A stretch of 64,000 nucleotides of DNA from Bacteroidota bacterium (GTDB taxonomy: Bacteria > Bacteroidota > Bacteroidia > UBA8524): contig WBUH01000004.1 of assembly GCA_008933805.1 (NCBI GenBank), forward strand, positions 62,001-126,000. The letters run 5' to 3'. The notes beneath the pieces are model-generated. The model did not search any database and was not told the origin of the DNA. It saw only the letters and a list, made by a program, of their open reading frames with translations. Shown piece after piece: positions 1-7,461 of the stretch; position 1 is the first letter of the stretch; the number at the start of each line of letters is the position of its first letter. Position numbers and translations under genes: made by a program.

Positions 1-152
1 TGATTGATTGGATACAGAAGGTAATGCTTGAGCGGGAAGGGAATATCAGCGCTGATGATATGTTTTTGTTTAAAACCGCCGACAAGGCCGACGAGGTAAT
101 AAACATCATTACTGAGTTTTATAAAACCGATGTATTGCAGCCCAACTTCTAA
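1..152 (+). CDS. LOG-family nucleotide 5'-monophosphate phosphoribohydrolase-like protein, C-terminal end
   Basis: The 5' part is cut by the window edge. The last 49 codons read in frame from base 3 to the TAA at 150-152. The tail has the form W-I-(x)-V-M-L-E-R-E-G-N-I-S followed by D-(x)-F-L-F, an acidic helix, F-Y and a final L-Q-P-N-F. I recognise this as the C-terminus of the TIGR00730/LOG Rossmann proteins (often misnamed lysine decarboxylases), where such a helix follows the nucleotide site. The catalytic PGGxGTxxE motif would lie upstream of the window, so the call rests on the tail only. A hairpin terminator follows. Confidence 0.6.
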   Translation, partial: IDWIQKVMLEREGNISADDMFLFKTADKADEVINIITEFYKTDVLQPNF

Positions 153-175
153 ACGTTTGCTCAATACAAATAAAA

Positions 176-203
176 AACCCTTGTTTGTTACCAAACAAGG
201 GTT
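176..203. terminator. Bidirectional terminator between LOG and DUF1573 genes
   Basis: Perfect 12-bp arms AACCCTTGTTTG (176-187) and CAAACAAGGGTT (192-203) enclose a TTAC loop. An A-run precedes the stem, so on the minus strand the hairpin is followed by a T-run; it therefore best serves the minus-strand DUF1573 gene ending at 228 and may also stop the plus-strand LOG gene. Confidence 0.8.
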
Positions 204-227
204 GTATTAAGTGGTTTATTAATAAGA

Positions 228-662
228 TTATTTGTTAGGGTTTACTACCGCTGGTGTAGGTTGTGAGGTTTTCTCAACCACATTACCTTTAATAGTAAGT
301 GTTTGCACACCTGCGTTTGAGTTAACAGTTACTGATTTAGTAAAGTTACCCATTGAAGCAGCGTTGTAAACTACTTTTATAACACCGGTTTTGCCGGGCA
401 TAATAGGTTCTTTGGTGTACTCAGGAACGGTGCAACCGCATGAAGCGTTTGCGCTGTTAATAATCAACGGGGCTTTTCCGGTGTTAGTAAAAAGGAATTC
501 GTGAGTTGCAGGTACATTTTGAGGAATGTTACCGTAATCGTGCATAATTTCACGGAATTTCATTTGTGGGCCGTCGGTAGGCTGGCTATCAGTACCAACT
601 TGGGCGTTTGCAGTAAAAATACCTGCCAAAGCAATTGTGAGTGTGAGTAATAACTTTTTCAT
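228..662 (-). CDS. Exported DUF1573 (Ig-like) protein, paralogue of the 58-kb cluster
   Basis: A 144-residue protein with a Sec signal peptide (MKKLLLTLTIALAG...ANA, about 20 residues) and one DUF1573 domain. The family hallmarks are present: H-D-(Y)-G-N-I near residue 40, F-L-F-T-N-T-G, then S-C-G-C-T and a P-G-K-T-G turn before V-Y-N-A. An in-frame Met 11 codons upstream would put lysines and polar residues before the signal peptide, so the start at 662 is preferred. DUF1573 belongs to the MSP/Hydin-like Ig-fold proteins common in Bacteroidota; a molecular role is not established. The protein is very close to the product at 58088-58498, including the tail ending V-V-N-P-N-K. Confidence 0.88.
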   Translation of the reverse strand: MKKLLLTLTIALAGIFTANAQVGTDSQPTDGPQMKFREIMHDYGNIPQNVPATHEFLFTNTGKAPLIINSANASCGCTVPEYTKEPIMPGKTGVIKVVYNAASMGNFTKSVTVNSNAGVQTLTIKGNVVEKTSQPTPAVVNPNK

Positions 663-740
663 TGATTTGTATGTTTTTATAATTCCTTTTTTCAAATTTT
701 ATTCCAAAATACCAATACTACAAGAATTTTCTACAAGGCT

Positions 741-1214
741 ATGCAAAAAAAACAGCGGGCAACACCATCGCAGGCATGGGTAAAGATACAGAAATATTGT
801 GCATACCAAGAGCGTTGCCACCGTGAAGTAAGGGATAAATTATACGAAATGGGATTGGTAAGTGAAGACGTAGACGACCTAATAGTGCGGCTTATGGAAG
901 AAAATTACCTGAACGAAGAACGTTTTGCCCAAGCTTTTGCAGGCGGAAAATTTCGCGTAAAAAAATGGGGGCGGGTGAAAATAGTTCATGAATTGAAGGC
1001 AAGGGATATTTCAGCTTATTGCATCAAACAAGCAATGAAAGAAATTGACGATGTAGTGTATTATGAACAACTGAAACATTTACTATACAAACGCTGGGAA
1101 GAGATGAAAAAGGAGCAAAATATATATGCCCGTAAAAGCAAAACAGGCTCGTACCTTATTGCTAAAGGGTACGAGCCTGTTTTGGTATGGGATATTCTAA
1201 AAGAACTATCCTAA
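741..1214 (+). CDS. recX: Regulatory protein RecX
   Basis: 157 residues, the usual size for RecX, made of helical three-helix repeats. The N-terminal repeat shows the family pattern A-(x)-(x)-K-(x)[10 protein letters not shown], followed by V-R-D-K-L-Y-E-M-G and the second-repeat signature [10 protein letters not shown]. RecX binds RecA filaments and limits recombinase activity. The gene is convergent with rpoD and the two stop ends overlap by 9 bp (1206-1214), so the genes share no terminator between them. No SOS box was recognised upstream. Confidence 0.9.
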   Translation: MQKKQRATPSQAWVKIQKYCAYQERCHREVRDKLYEMGLVSEDVDDLIVRLMEENYLNEERFAQAFAGGKFRVKKWGRVKIVHELKARDISAYCIKQAMKEIDDVVYYEQLKHLLYKRWEEMKKEQNIYARKSKTGSYLIAKGYEPVLVWDILKELS

Positions 1215-2069
1215 GTATGATTTCAAGATTTTGCTTTTTGAAGATTTACGAAGACGGCGTAGTGCTTTTTCTTTAATCTGACGTACGCGTTCGCGGGTAA
1301 GCCCCACTTTTTCGCTGATATCTTCAAGAGTATGTGCTGGACCGCCATCCAAACCGTAGTAGTATTTCAACACATCACGTTCTTTTTCAGAAAGGGTGCT
1401 TATTACACGGTTAATCTCTTTTTGCAACGATTCGTTAATCAAATGCAAATCAGGATGAGGCTCATCGTTGTTATCCAACACACCTAACAAGGTATTGTCT
1501 TCACCTTCTGCCAACGGAGCGTCGATAGAAAGGTGACGGCCGCTGGTACGCAACGCATTTTCAACCTCAGCAGTTGGTATTTCCAACGCATTGGCAATTT
1601 CTTCGGCAGTAGGTTCGCGCTCAAGTTTTTGTTCCAACTCGGCAGCAATGTTACCTATACGGCCTATTGAACCCACTTTGTTAAGCGGCAAACGTACAAT
1701 ACGGCTTTGATCGGCCAATGCCTGAAGGATTGACTGACGAATCCACCATACTGCATACGAAATAAATTTAAAACCACGGGTTTCATCAAAGCGTTTAGCT
1801 GCTTTTATAAGGCCAAGGTTACCCTCGTTAATAAGGTCGCCCAAAGTAAGCCCTTGGTTTTGGTATTGTTTAGAAACTGAAACCACAAACCTAAGGTTGG
1901 CATTCACCAGTTTTTCCAACGCCACTTGGTCTCCTTCTCTGATACGGCGGGCAAGTTCTACCTCCTCCTGCGCATCAATCATCGGCACTTTGCTAATCTC
2001 GTTCAGATACTTGTCCAGCGATTTGTTTTCGCGGTTGGTAAACTGCTTACTGATTTTGAGCTGTCTCAT
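1206..2069 (-). CDS. rpoD: RNA polymerase primary sigma factor RpoD/SigA
   Basis: A 287-residue sigma-70 of the short Bacteroidota type without the long acidic region 1.1. Region 1.2 (D-K-Y-L-N-E-I), region 2 ([12 protein letters not shown], then [10 protein letters not shown]), region 3 and region 4 with the helix-turn-helix [18 protein letters not shown] are all present. It directs RNA polymerase to housekeeping promoters, in this phylum with TTTG and TAnnTTTG boxes, which are found before several genes here. It is an isolated gene, convergent with recX. Confidence 0.96.
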   Translation of the reverse strand: MRQLKISKQFTNRENKSLDKYLNEISKVPMIDAQEEVELARRIREGDQVALEKLVNANLRFVVSVSKQYQNQGLTLGDLINEGNLGLIKAAKRFDETRGFKFISYAVWWIRQSILQALADQSRIVRLPLNKVGSIGRIGNIAAELEQKLEREPTAEEIANALEIPTAEVENALRTSGRHLSIDAPLAEGEDNTLLGVLDNNDEPHPDLHLINESLQKEINRVISTLSEKERDVLKYYYGLDGGPAHTLEDISEKVGLTRERVRQIKEKALRRLRKSSKSKILKSYLG

Positions 2070-2175
2070 TTATAAATGACTTTTGTTTTGTTTCGTGAAG
2101 GGAAAATACAATAATCTGACACTACTGCCAAAAAAGTTCGCAAATATCGTTGATTTGGGTATTAAAATCAAGATG

Positions 2176-4227
2176 TTAAGACAGTAGATTATACGTCAAA
2201 AATCCGGCCAAATATGCTAAAACTGCCAAATAAATAAACTGAATTGCGGGCCATTTTAGCCCCCCTGTTTCTTTGTACATTACCGCCACCGTACTTGAAC
2301 ATTGCAAGGCAAATGCATAAAACATTAATAACGAAAACGCAACGGCCACGCTAAACACAGGCTTACCTGTTTTGGGGTTAATTTCTTGCGCCATTTTTGT
2401 CCGTATCACGTCCAAATCGCTCTCATCACTACCCAAACTATACAAGGTAGCCATTGTGCCCACAAACACCTCGCGGGCGGCAAAAGAGCTTACCAAAGCA
2501 ATCCCTATTTTCCAATCGTACCCCAACGGGCGTATCACAGGCTCAATAAACCTGCCTATCTCTCCTGCGTAAGAAGCTGCCAGTTTTTCAGCCGCCACAG
2601 CATTCTCAATCTCTTTTTCAGATAAGCCTTGGGTGTATTCCGTTTGGCCGTACTTCTGGTCTATTTTGGCTAACCTGTCGCCGGGGGCAAATGAAGCCAG
2701 CACCCACAACGATACTGATACTATCAGAATTATTACACCTGCTTGGCGCACAAACGAAGATGCCTTAGCAACCATTACTTTGGCCGTGTTTTTAAACTGC
2801 GGCCATTGGTAATCGGGCATTTCCATCACAAAATACGAAGGTGTACCATCCTTCAACACCAACTTAAACACCCATGCCACCAAAATGGCAAACACAATGC
2901 CCAATACGTACATTGCCATCAATGCCAAGCCTCTGTAATCCAGCAAAAACCCGCCGTTTCCTTCGGGTACGATAAAGGCAATCAGCAGTAAATATACGGG
3001 CAACCGCGCCGAGCAACTCATCAGGGGAGTTACTAAAAGGGTTATCAAACGGTCTTTTTTGTTCTCGATATTTCGGGCAGCCATCATGGCAGGAATGGCG
3101 CAGGCCGCACCACTAAGCAAGGGCACAACTGATTTTCCGTTTAACCCTACTTTGTTCATGAGCTTATCGGAAAGAAAGGCAACACGAGCCATATAACCGC
3201 TCTCTTCCATCACTGAGAGGAAAAAGAACAGAAACAAAATTTGCGGCAAAAACACAACCACCCCTGCTATGCCGGGTAGGATGCCTTGTGCCAATAAGCT
3301 GCCCCATAAACTGCCCTTAAACAGGTTGCTGCTTGCGTTGCTAAGCCATGCAAAGCCGGCCTCTATAGCATCCATCGGGTATTGGGCAAGGGTATAAATG
3401 CACTGGAAAATAATATACAAAGCCAGCAGGAAAATAAAAGGCCCTGTTATTTTGTGGGTTAATACCGCATCAATCTTGCGCGAGGTTTCGCGGTTTTTAA
3501 CGGTTTTTATTTTTGAGGTGATGCTGCCCGCCAATTTAGCAATAGTATGTGTACGCTCTTCCAGTTCAGTTTCTTGCAAATGCAGAGCATTGGGCAACTG
3601 CCCTTTGTTTACTGTATTCACAAAAGCGGTGTACATATTCTCTATCGATTTGCCGGGGTTTTGCTGCAATATCCCCATGTGGGCATGTGCAGGCACCTTC
3701 CAGAATTTTTTGTACGACGGTTGGGCTTCGAGCAAAGCGGGAAATATATCACCGATGCCTTGCCCTGTGTGGGCACTGATAAGAAGTGTTTTAACCCCGA
3801 ATATTTTCTCAGCTTCTTTGGCTACCGCCTGAGCGGCGGCAGCTTCACCCAAATCGGCCTTGTTAATCGCAAGTACAATAGGGAGTTGCAAATCGGCCAG
3901 TTGGCTAAACAGCATCAAGCTGCGTTGCAGTTGTCCGTAATCGGCAATAAACAACAAGGCATCAGGTTTTTCTGAGTGTTGCTCTTCTGTAAAGGCATTC
4001 ACACTCACCCGTTCATCTTCTGATTTGGGATAAAGACTATAAATACCGGGAAAATCAGTAACCAACCACTCTTTGTCGTGCTTGCTTACGTGTCCGGATA
4101 CTTTTTCAACGGTAACCCCTGTAAAGTTTCCCACTTTCTGGCTAAGCCCCGTCAACTGGTTAAAAACAGATGTTTTACCACTATTGGGGTTTCCTGCCAA
4201 GCCTATTTTAATGGGGCTGCCGCTCAC
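2176..4227 (-). CDS. feoB: Ferrous iron transporter FeoB
   Basis: 683 residues. An N-terminal GTPase carries G1 GNPNSGKT (about 12-19), G3 D-F-P-G, and G4 N-K-A-D; a helical GDI-like region follows and then the inner-membrane part with two Gate motifs (G-A-A-C-A-I-P-A-M-M and R-E-V-F-V-G-T). FeoB imports Fe(II) across the cytoplasmic membrane, with GTP hydrolysis regulating or driving transport. The start is a GTG whose last bases overlap the feoA stop (GTGA, 4224-4227), so translation is probably coupled. No feoC is present. No Fur box was recognised. Confidence 0.96.
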   Translation of the reverse strand: MSGSPIKIGLAGNPNSGKTSVFNQLTGLSQKVGNFTGVTVEKVSGHVSKHDKEWLVTDFPGIYSLYPKSEDERVSVNAFTEEQHSEKPDALLFIADYGQLQRSLMLFSQLADLQLPIVLAINKADLGEAAAAQAVAKEAEKIFGVKTLLISAHTGQGIGDIFPALLEAQPSYKKFWKVPAHAHMGILQQNPGKSIENMYTAFVNTVNKGQLPNALHLQETELEERTHTIAKLAGSITSKIKTVKNRETSRKIDAVLTHKITGPFIFLLALYIIFQCIYTLAQYPMDAIEAGFAWLSNASSNLFKGSLWGSLLAQGILPGIAGVVVFLPQILFLFFFLSVMEESGYMARVAFLSDKLMNKVGLNGKSVVPLLSGAACAIPAMMAARNIENKKDRLITLLVTPLMSCSARLPVYLLLIAFIVPEGNGGFLLDYRGLALMAMYVLGIVFAILVAWVFKLVLKDGTPSYFVMEMPDYQWPQFKNTAKVMVAKASSFVRQAGVIILIVSVSLWVLASFAPGDRLAKIDQKYGQTEYTQGLSEKEIENAVAAEKLAASYAGEIGRFIEPVIRPLGYDWKIGIALVSSFAAREVFVGTMATLYSLGSDESDLDVIRTKMAQEINPKTGKPVFSVAVAFSLLMFYAFALQCSSTVAVMYKETGGLKWPAIQFIYLAVLAYLAGFLTYNLLS

Positions 4228-4445
4228 ACTAACCGTATTTTTATTGTTTTAGCTTCGTTTTTGCGCAGGCTTATTTTGCTGCCCATTACTTCAACAGCAA
4301 TGGGGTCGCCCAAGGGGGCGGTAGCATATAATTGCACCTCGGCACCGGGCACAAGGCCAATTTCAAGAAATTTGAGCACCAAAGGGCTGTTTTCAAAGGC
4401 TTCAATGGCAGCGGTTTGTCCGGGTTTCAAGTCAGCAAGTACCAT
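4224..4445 (-). CDS. feoA: FeoA family protein (ferrous iron transport)
   Basis: A 73-residue SH3-like FeoA domain that starts V-L-A-D-L-K-P-G-Q and carries L-E-I-G-L-V-P-G-A-E-V and A-P-L-G-D-P. FeoA is a small cytoplasmic partner of FeoB. An in-frame TTG six codons upstream (4463) is possible, but the ATG at 4445 gives the normal family N-terminus. It is first in the feoAB operon, and the palindrome cluster at 4528-4794 lies in its upstream region. Confidence 0.9.
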   Translation of the reverse strand: MVLADLKPGQTAAIEAFENSPLVLKFLEIGLVPGAEVQLYATAPLGDPIAVEVMGSKISLRKNEAKTIKIRLV

Positions 4446-4527
4446 GCGGTATAAAGGCCGCAATTTAGAATATTTCTAAGTAACTTAATATGTCTAAAAT
4501 CATGGTTTAGGGAATTATTACATGGTC

Positions 4528-4794
4528 GACGGGTATAAAACCCGTCTCTGTTGTGAGTAAAGGGTTGCCCAATTGGGTAGACGGGTATGAAACCCGTCAC
4601 TATTGAGCATCTAGTATTTTTAAGATTTTGCTATTAAGGTAAAAGGGTTGCCCGAATATAAAATTCGGGCTTTGGGATGTAACGTTCCGAATGGTTTTAA
4701 ACCATTCGGAACGAACCCTTTTAAAAGAGACGGGCTTTATGCCCGTCGAAGGTATCGGATTGAATGATTAGGCCGACGGGTGTAAAACCCGTCG
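4528..4794. repeat. Palindrome cluster A (six hairpins) in the 420-bp gap upstream of feoA
   Basis: The stretch 4446-4865 has no gene. It holds six palindromes: 4528-4546 and 4580-4598 (GACGGG / CCCGTC around TATAAAA or TATGAAA), 4650-4670 (GCCCGAAT / ATTCGGGC around ATAAA), 4683-4713 (perfect 15-bp arms CGTTCCGAATGGTTT), 4729-4747 (GACGGGC / GCCCGTC around TTTAT) and 4775-4793 (GACGGG / CCCGTC around TGTAAAA). Hairpins three to five recur in the same order in the cluster at 23467. None is followed by a T-run typical of terminators. Confidence 0.85.
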
Positions 4795-4807
4795 CTATTA
4801 ACACCCA

Positions 4808-4841
4808 ACAAAAAAAGCAGCAAGTATTACCTGCTGCTTTT
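4808..4841 (-). terminator. Rho-independent terminator of the TonB-like gene
   Basis: Arms AAAAGCAGCA (4813-4822) and TGCTGCTTTT (4832-4841) with an A-run at 4808-4816, which reads as a T-run after the hairpin on the minus strand. It lies 24 bp after the stop of the gene at 4866-5585. Confidence 0.85.
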
Positions 4842-4865
4842 GATGATATTTGGTTTAAAAAGGGC

Positions 4866-5585
4866 TTATTTAATCTTAATTTTTAATGGAATGCTAACAT
4901 ATACACGCACAGGGTGGGCACCTTGGTAACCGGGATTCCAGCGGGGCATTTTGGCGGCTACTTTTACAAATGCTTCGGCAGCTTCGGGATAACCACCGTC
5001 TTTTACAACCTCAATATTGGTTACAGTACCATCTTTTTCAATCACACATTTAAGCGTAAGTGTAATTGTACTTTTGGTGGCTGTTTCTAACACAATGGCA
5101 GGGACAACATAATATTTACTAAAAAACTTTTGACGGGCTTCATCACCCCCAACAAACTCAGGGTATTTACTGGGTATCCAAATAGGTTGTTCATCAGGAA
5201 ACACTTCGGGGCCATCATCAATTACAGGAGGTTTCCTGTTAAATACCTCTGTCCAATCGTTGGTTATTACCTTTTGTGTTTCGTCAATGCTTTTAATCAC
5301 CTTGTCGTTGTCAACAATTTTAAGTTGGTTCGGGTCGGGATTAGGCTGCTCCAGTTTCTCAGTCTTAGTTACAATCTCCTCGTTTTGGTATTCAATAATT
5401 CTAATCTCGCCAAGGTCATACGCTGTGGTATCTACAAATCCCTCTTCTTTTACGTACACCGTCTCCCCTTCTACTGTCCATCTAAAAGCACCTAACGTAA
5501 TTAATAATCCGATTAGCAAACCAATTTGGTAGAATACGGGGCGAAGGTTACGCACCCTTGCGGTAATTTCATGTCGTGCTGCCAT
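4866..5585 (-). CDS. Energy transducer TonB family protein
   Basis: 239 residues: a short cytoplasmic N-terminus (residues 1-16), one membrane segment (about 17-35, F-Y-Q-I-G-L-L-I-G-L-L-I-T-L-G), a charged and proline-containing periplasmic spacer, and a C-terminal TonB_C domain (about 150-239) with V-I-E-K-D-G-T-V-T-N-I-E-V-V-K-D-G and W-N-P-G-Y-Q-G. TonB-type proteins transmit proton-motive-force energy to outer-membrane receptors. No exbBD lies nearby, so its partner is unknown. It may equally be one of the Bacteroidota TonB_C paralogues of unclear function. Confidence 0.82.
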   Translation of the reverse strand: MAARHEITARVRNLRPVFYQIGLLIGLLITLGAFRWTVEGETVYVKEEGFVDTTAYDLGEIRIIEYQNEEIVTKTEKLEQPNPDPNQLKIVDNDKVIKSIDETQKVITNDWTEVFNRKPPVIDDGPEVFPDEQPIWIPSKYPEFVGGDEARQKFFSKYYVVPAIVLETATKSTITLTLKCVIEKDGTVTNIEVVKDGGYPEAAEAFVKVAAKMPRWNPGYQGAHPVRVYVSIPLKIKIK

Positions 5586-5684
5586 AGTAGTAATTCTTTA
5601 AATGATGAATTACTTACTAAACGCATCCGCAAAAGACAAATAGTCACGGAAATGTCATTTGAATATGTATTGTTGCTTTTTTTT

Positions 5685-5850
5685 GATAGGGTTGAAACCC
5701 TATCCTGTTGAGATTACCGCATTGGGAAGGACTTAAGTCCTTCCCAATGCGGTAATTGTAAAAGCAACAGGTTTCAACCTGTTGTGTCGATGGGTATAAA
5801 ACCCGTCGTTGTTGCAGGTTGCATTCGGAATGGTTTAAAACCATTCCGAA
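5685..5850. repeat. Palindrome cluster B (five hairpins) in the 318-bp gap 5586-5903
   Basis: Five palindromes in order: 5685-5704 (GATAGGGTT GA AACCCTATC), 5713-5756 (perfect 22-bp arms, ATTACCGCATTGGGAAGG... around CTTAAG), 5765-5784 (CAACAGGTT TC AACCTGTTG), 5788-5808 (near-palindrome around TATAAAA) and 5824-5850 (TTCGGAATGGTTT / AAACCATTCCGAA). The first three have the same order, spacing and loops as the cluster at 21984 but different stems. The cluster lies past the terminator of the bacilliredoxin gene; 5586-5684 shows nothing else recognisable. Confidence 0.88.
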
Positions 5851-5856
5851 CGACAT

Positions 5857-5882
5857 AAAAAAAGGGGCTCGAGGCCCCCTTT
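5857..5882 (-). terminator. Rho-independent terminator of the bacilliredoxin gene
   Basis: GGGGC-TCGAG-GCCCC (5864-5878) with an A-run at 5857-5863, giving a T-run after the stem on the minus strand. It lies about 25 bp after the stop at 5904. Confidence 0.85.
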
Positions 5883-5903
5883 GCAGTTATTTTAAATCGT
5901 TTC

Positions 5904-6323
5904 TCAGCAAAACTCTTTGTAAGCTTCAGTAAGATGGGTGGCAATCATATCAGCACTGCGGCCTTCAATATGATGCCTTTCGATAAAATGAACCAATTTA
6001 CCATCTTTAAAAATAGCCATTGCAGGTGATGAAGGCGGGTAAGGCATAAAGTATTCACGAGCCTTAGCTACTGCATCGGTTTCCATACCGGCAAATACCG
6101 TGTACAGGTTGGCAGGTTTTTTATCACCACTTAGCGACCTAATGGCACCGGGTCTTGCTGTTCCGGCTGCACAACCGCATACCGAGTTTACAAGCACCAG
6201 CGATGTGCCTTGGCTGTTTTCTATTGCGCCTACTACTTCTTCGGGGGTTAAAAGTTCGGTAAAACCGTTATCGGTTAGCTCTTTGCGCATGGGCGCTACA
6301 AGCATTTCGGGATATGAAGCCAT
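5904..6323 (-). CDS. BrxA/BrxB family bacilliredoxin (YphP/YqiW)
   Basis: 139 residues, full length for the family, starting M-A-S-Y-P-E-M-L-V-A-P-M-R-K-E-L. The active-site C-G-C (in N-S-V-C-G-C-A-A-G, about residues 50-53) and the conserved A-R-P-G-A are present, as is P-P-S-S-P-A in the cis-proline region. In Firmicutes these thioredoxin-like proteins remove bacillithiol from proteins; in Bacteroidota the physiological thiol is presumably bacillithiol too, which is inference. It is a single gene with its own promoter-like boxes and terminator. Confidence 0.93.
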   Translation of the reverse strand: MASYPEMLVAPMRKELTDNGFTELLTPEEVVGAIENSQGTSLVLVNSVCGCAAGTARPGAIRSLSGDKKPANLYTVFAGMETDAVAKAREYFMPYPPSSPAMAIFKDGKLVHFIERHHIEGRSADMIATHLTEAYKEFC

Positions 6324-6356
6324 ATTTTTGTTGTTTAAACGTTAATTATTGCGGTA

Positions 6357-6391
6357 CAAAGTTACCACATTCACCTAAAAAGTGTGCCAAA
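6357..6391 (-). promoter_or_regulatory. Candidate promoter for the bacilliredoxin gene
   Basis: On the minus strand a TTTG (6388-6391) is followed after 23 bases by TAACTTTG (6357-6364), matching the Bacteroidota -33 TTTG and -7 TAnnTTTG boxes. The spacing is at the long end. The start codon lies about 33 bases downstream. Confidence 0.5.
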
Positions 6392-6402
6392 GGTTTGAAG
6401 GG

Positions 6403-7461
6403 TTATTTTAATGCCAGCTCTACCTGAATCATTTTATGGTCAGAGCCATAGCTAAGTCCGCGCTTGTAGTTGTAGGACTTAAACGAGGGGTTGTGCAGTA
6501 TGTAATCAATCCTGAATGAAGGATACGGACCTGAATAGGTGGCTCCCAACCCGCTTCCGCACTCTATAAAGGCATCGCGCAGGTTTTTTGTCATTTTGCC
6601 ATAGGTGTAACTCAACGGGGTATCGTTAAAATCACCGCACAGAATAATTTTATACGGCGAGTTTTCAATTTCCATCAGTACCGAATCCACTTGGGGCACT
6701 CTGTTCACAAAACCGTTTCGCAGCCTGCGCACAATACTTTTTGAACCTTCCAGGGCCTTGTCTTTAGTATCTAATGAATCGAGTTTTACCTTGTTTAACA
6801 AAAACGACTGAAAATGAACATTGAATACCCGTATGGTGTCTTTGCCGATTAGAATATCAGCCCACATGGCTCCGTTGGTGGTACGTTTCTTACCGAAAGT
6901 AAACCCTTTGTGGCGTATGATTTTGTGCTTTGAAGCAATAATTAGGCTGTTGGTTACTTTATCCCGCTCTATGTAATTAAAGCCCTTCCCCATTGCCAGT
7001 TTAAGTTCTTCAAGCGAAGTGTTTTTTTCATTAATACCCACCCAACGGTTAAACTCTTGCATACACACTATATCGGGCTTTTCTTCTCCAATCGCCGTAA
7101 AATACTCAGGGTAAGGATTGGCTTGCTTCTTCCGTTCATCAAAGTTTTGGATATTAAAACTCACCACTTTAATGGTTTTTTCATCGGCAGGCTTAGTACT
7201 CCCTGAAATTTGGTAATAACGGCCAATAAAGGAGAACCCAAATACAATAGCACCCACGGATATAAATACGTGCAGTTTAGCTTGTACTAACCAATACACT
7301 ACAAATACCATGTTTGCAATAAGCAAGGGGATATAGGCAAGTCCTAAGAAAGATACGGGCCAAAATGTTTGGGGGCTGATTACAGGCGAAAGGTAGCTGC
7401 CTAGTAAAAGGGCAGCTGCGATAATATTTAGTACAAAAACAATTTTGTTAACTATAAACAT
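6403..7461 (-). CDS. Membrane-anchored endonuclease/exonuclease/phosphatase (EEP) family protein
   Basis: 352 residues. Three hydrophobic segments in the first 90 residues are followed by an EEP catalytic domain (about 95-352). Visible catalytic motifs are S-F-N-I-Q-N, C-M-Q-E-F (metal-binding Glu), N-V-H-F-Q-S, C-G-D-F-N-D-T-P, R-I-D-Y-I-L and the terminal S-D-H-K-M. The fold covers DNases, phosphodiesterases and sphingomyelinase-like enzymes; the substrate cannot be told. The start codon overlaps the stop of the preceding rhomboid gene by one base (TAATG at 7461), the last member of the mutL block. Confidence 0.88.
   Translation of the reverse strand: MFIVNKIVFVLNIIAAALLLGSYLSPVISPQTFWPVSFLGLAYIPLLIANMVFVVYWLVQAKLHVFISVGAIVFGFSFIGRYYQISGSTKPADEKTIKVVSFNIQNFDERKKQANPYPEYFTAIGEEKPDIVCMQEFNRWVGINEKNTSLEELKLAMGKGFNYIERDKVTNSLIIASKHKIIRHKGFTFGKKRTTNGAMWADILIGKDTIRVFNVHFQSFLLNKVKLDSLDTKDKALEGSKSIVRRLRNGFVNRVPQVDSVLMEIENSPYKIILCGDFNDTPLSYTYGKMTKNLRDAFIECGSGLGATYSGPYPSFRIDYILHNPSFKSYNYKRGLSYGSDHKMIQVELALK

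Noticed and set aside
3398-3975. Plus-strand open frames inside feoB
   Set aside because: Antisense shadows of a well-conserved gene; no family features.
4528-4794. CRISPR-like array
   Set aside because: The units are palindromes of different sequence and length, without constant repeats and unique spacers of even size, and no cas genes are present.
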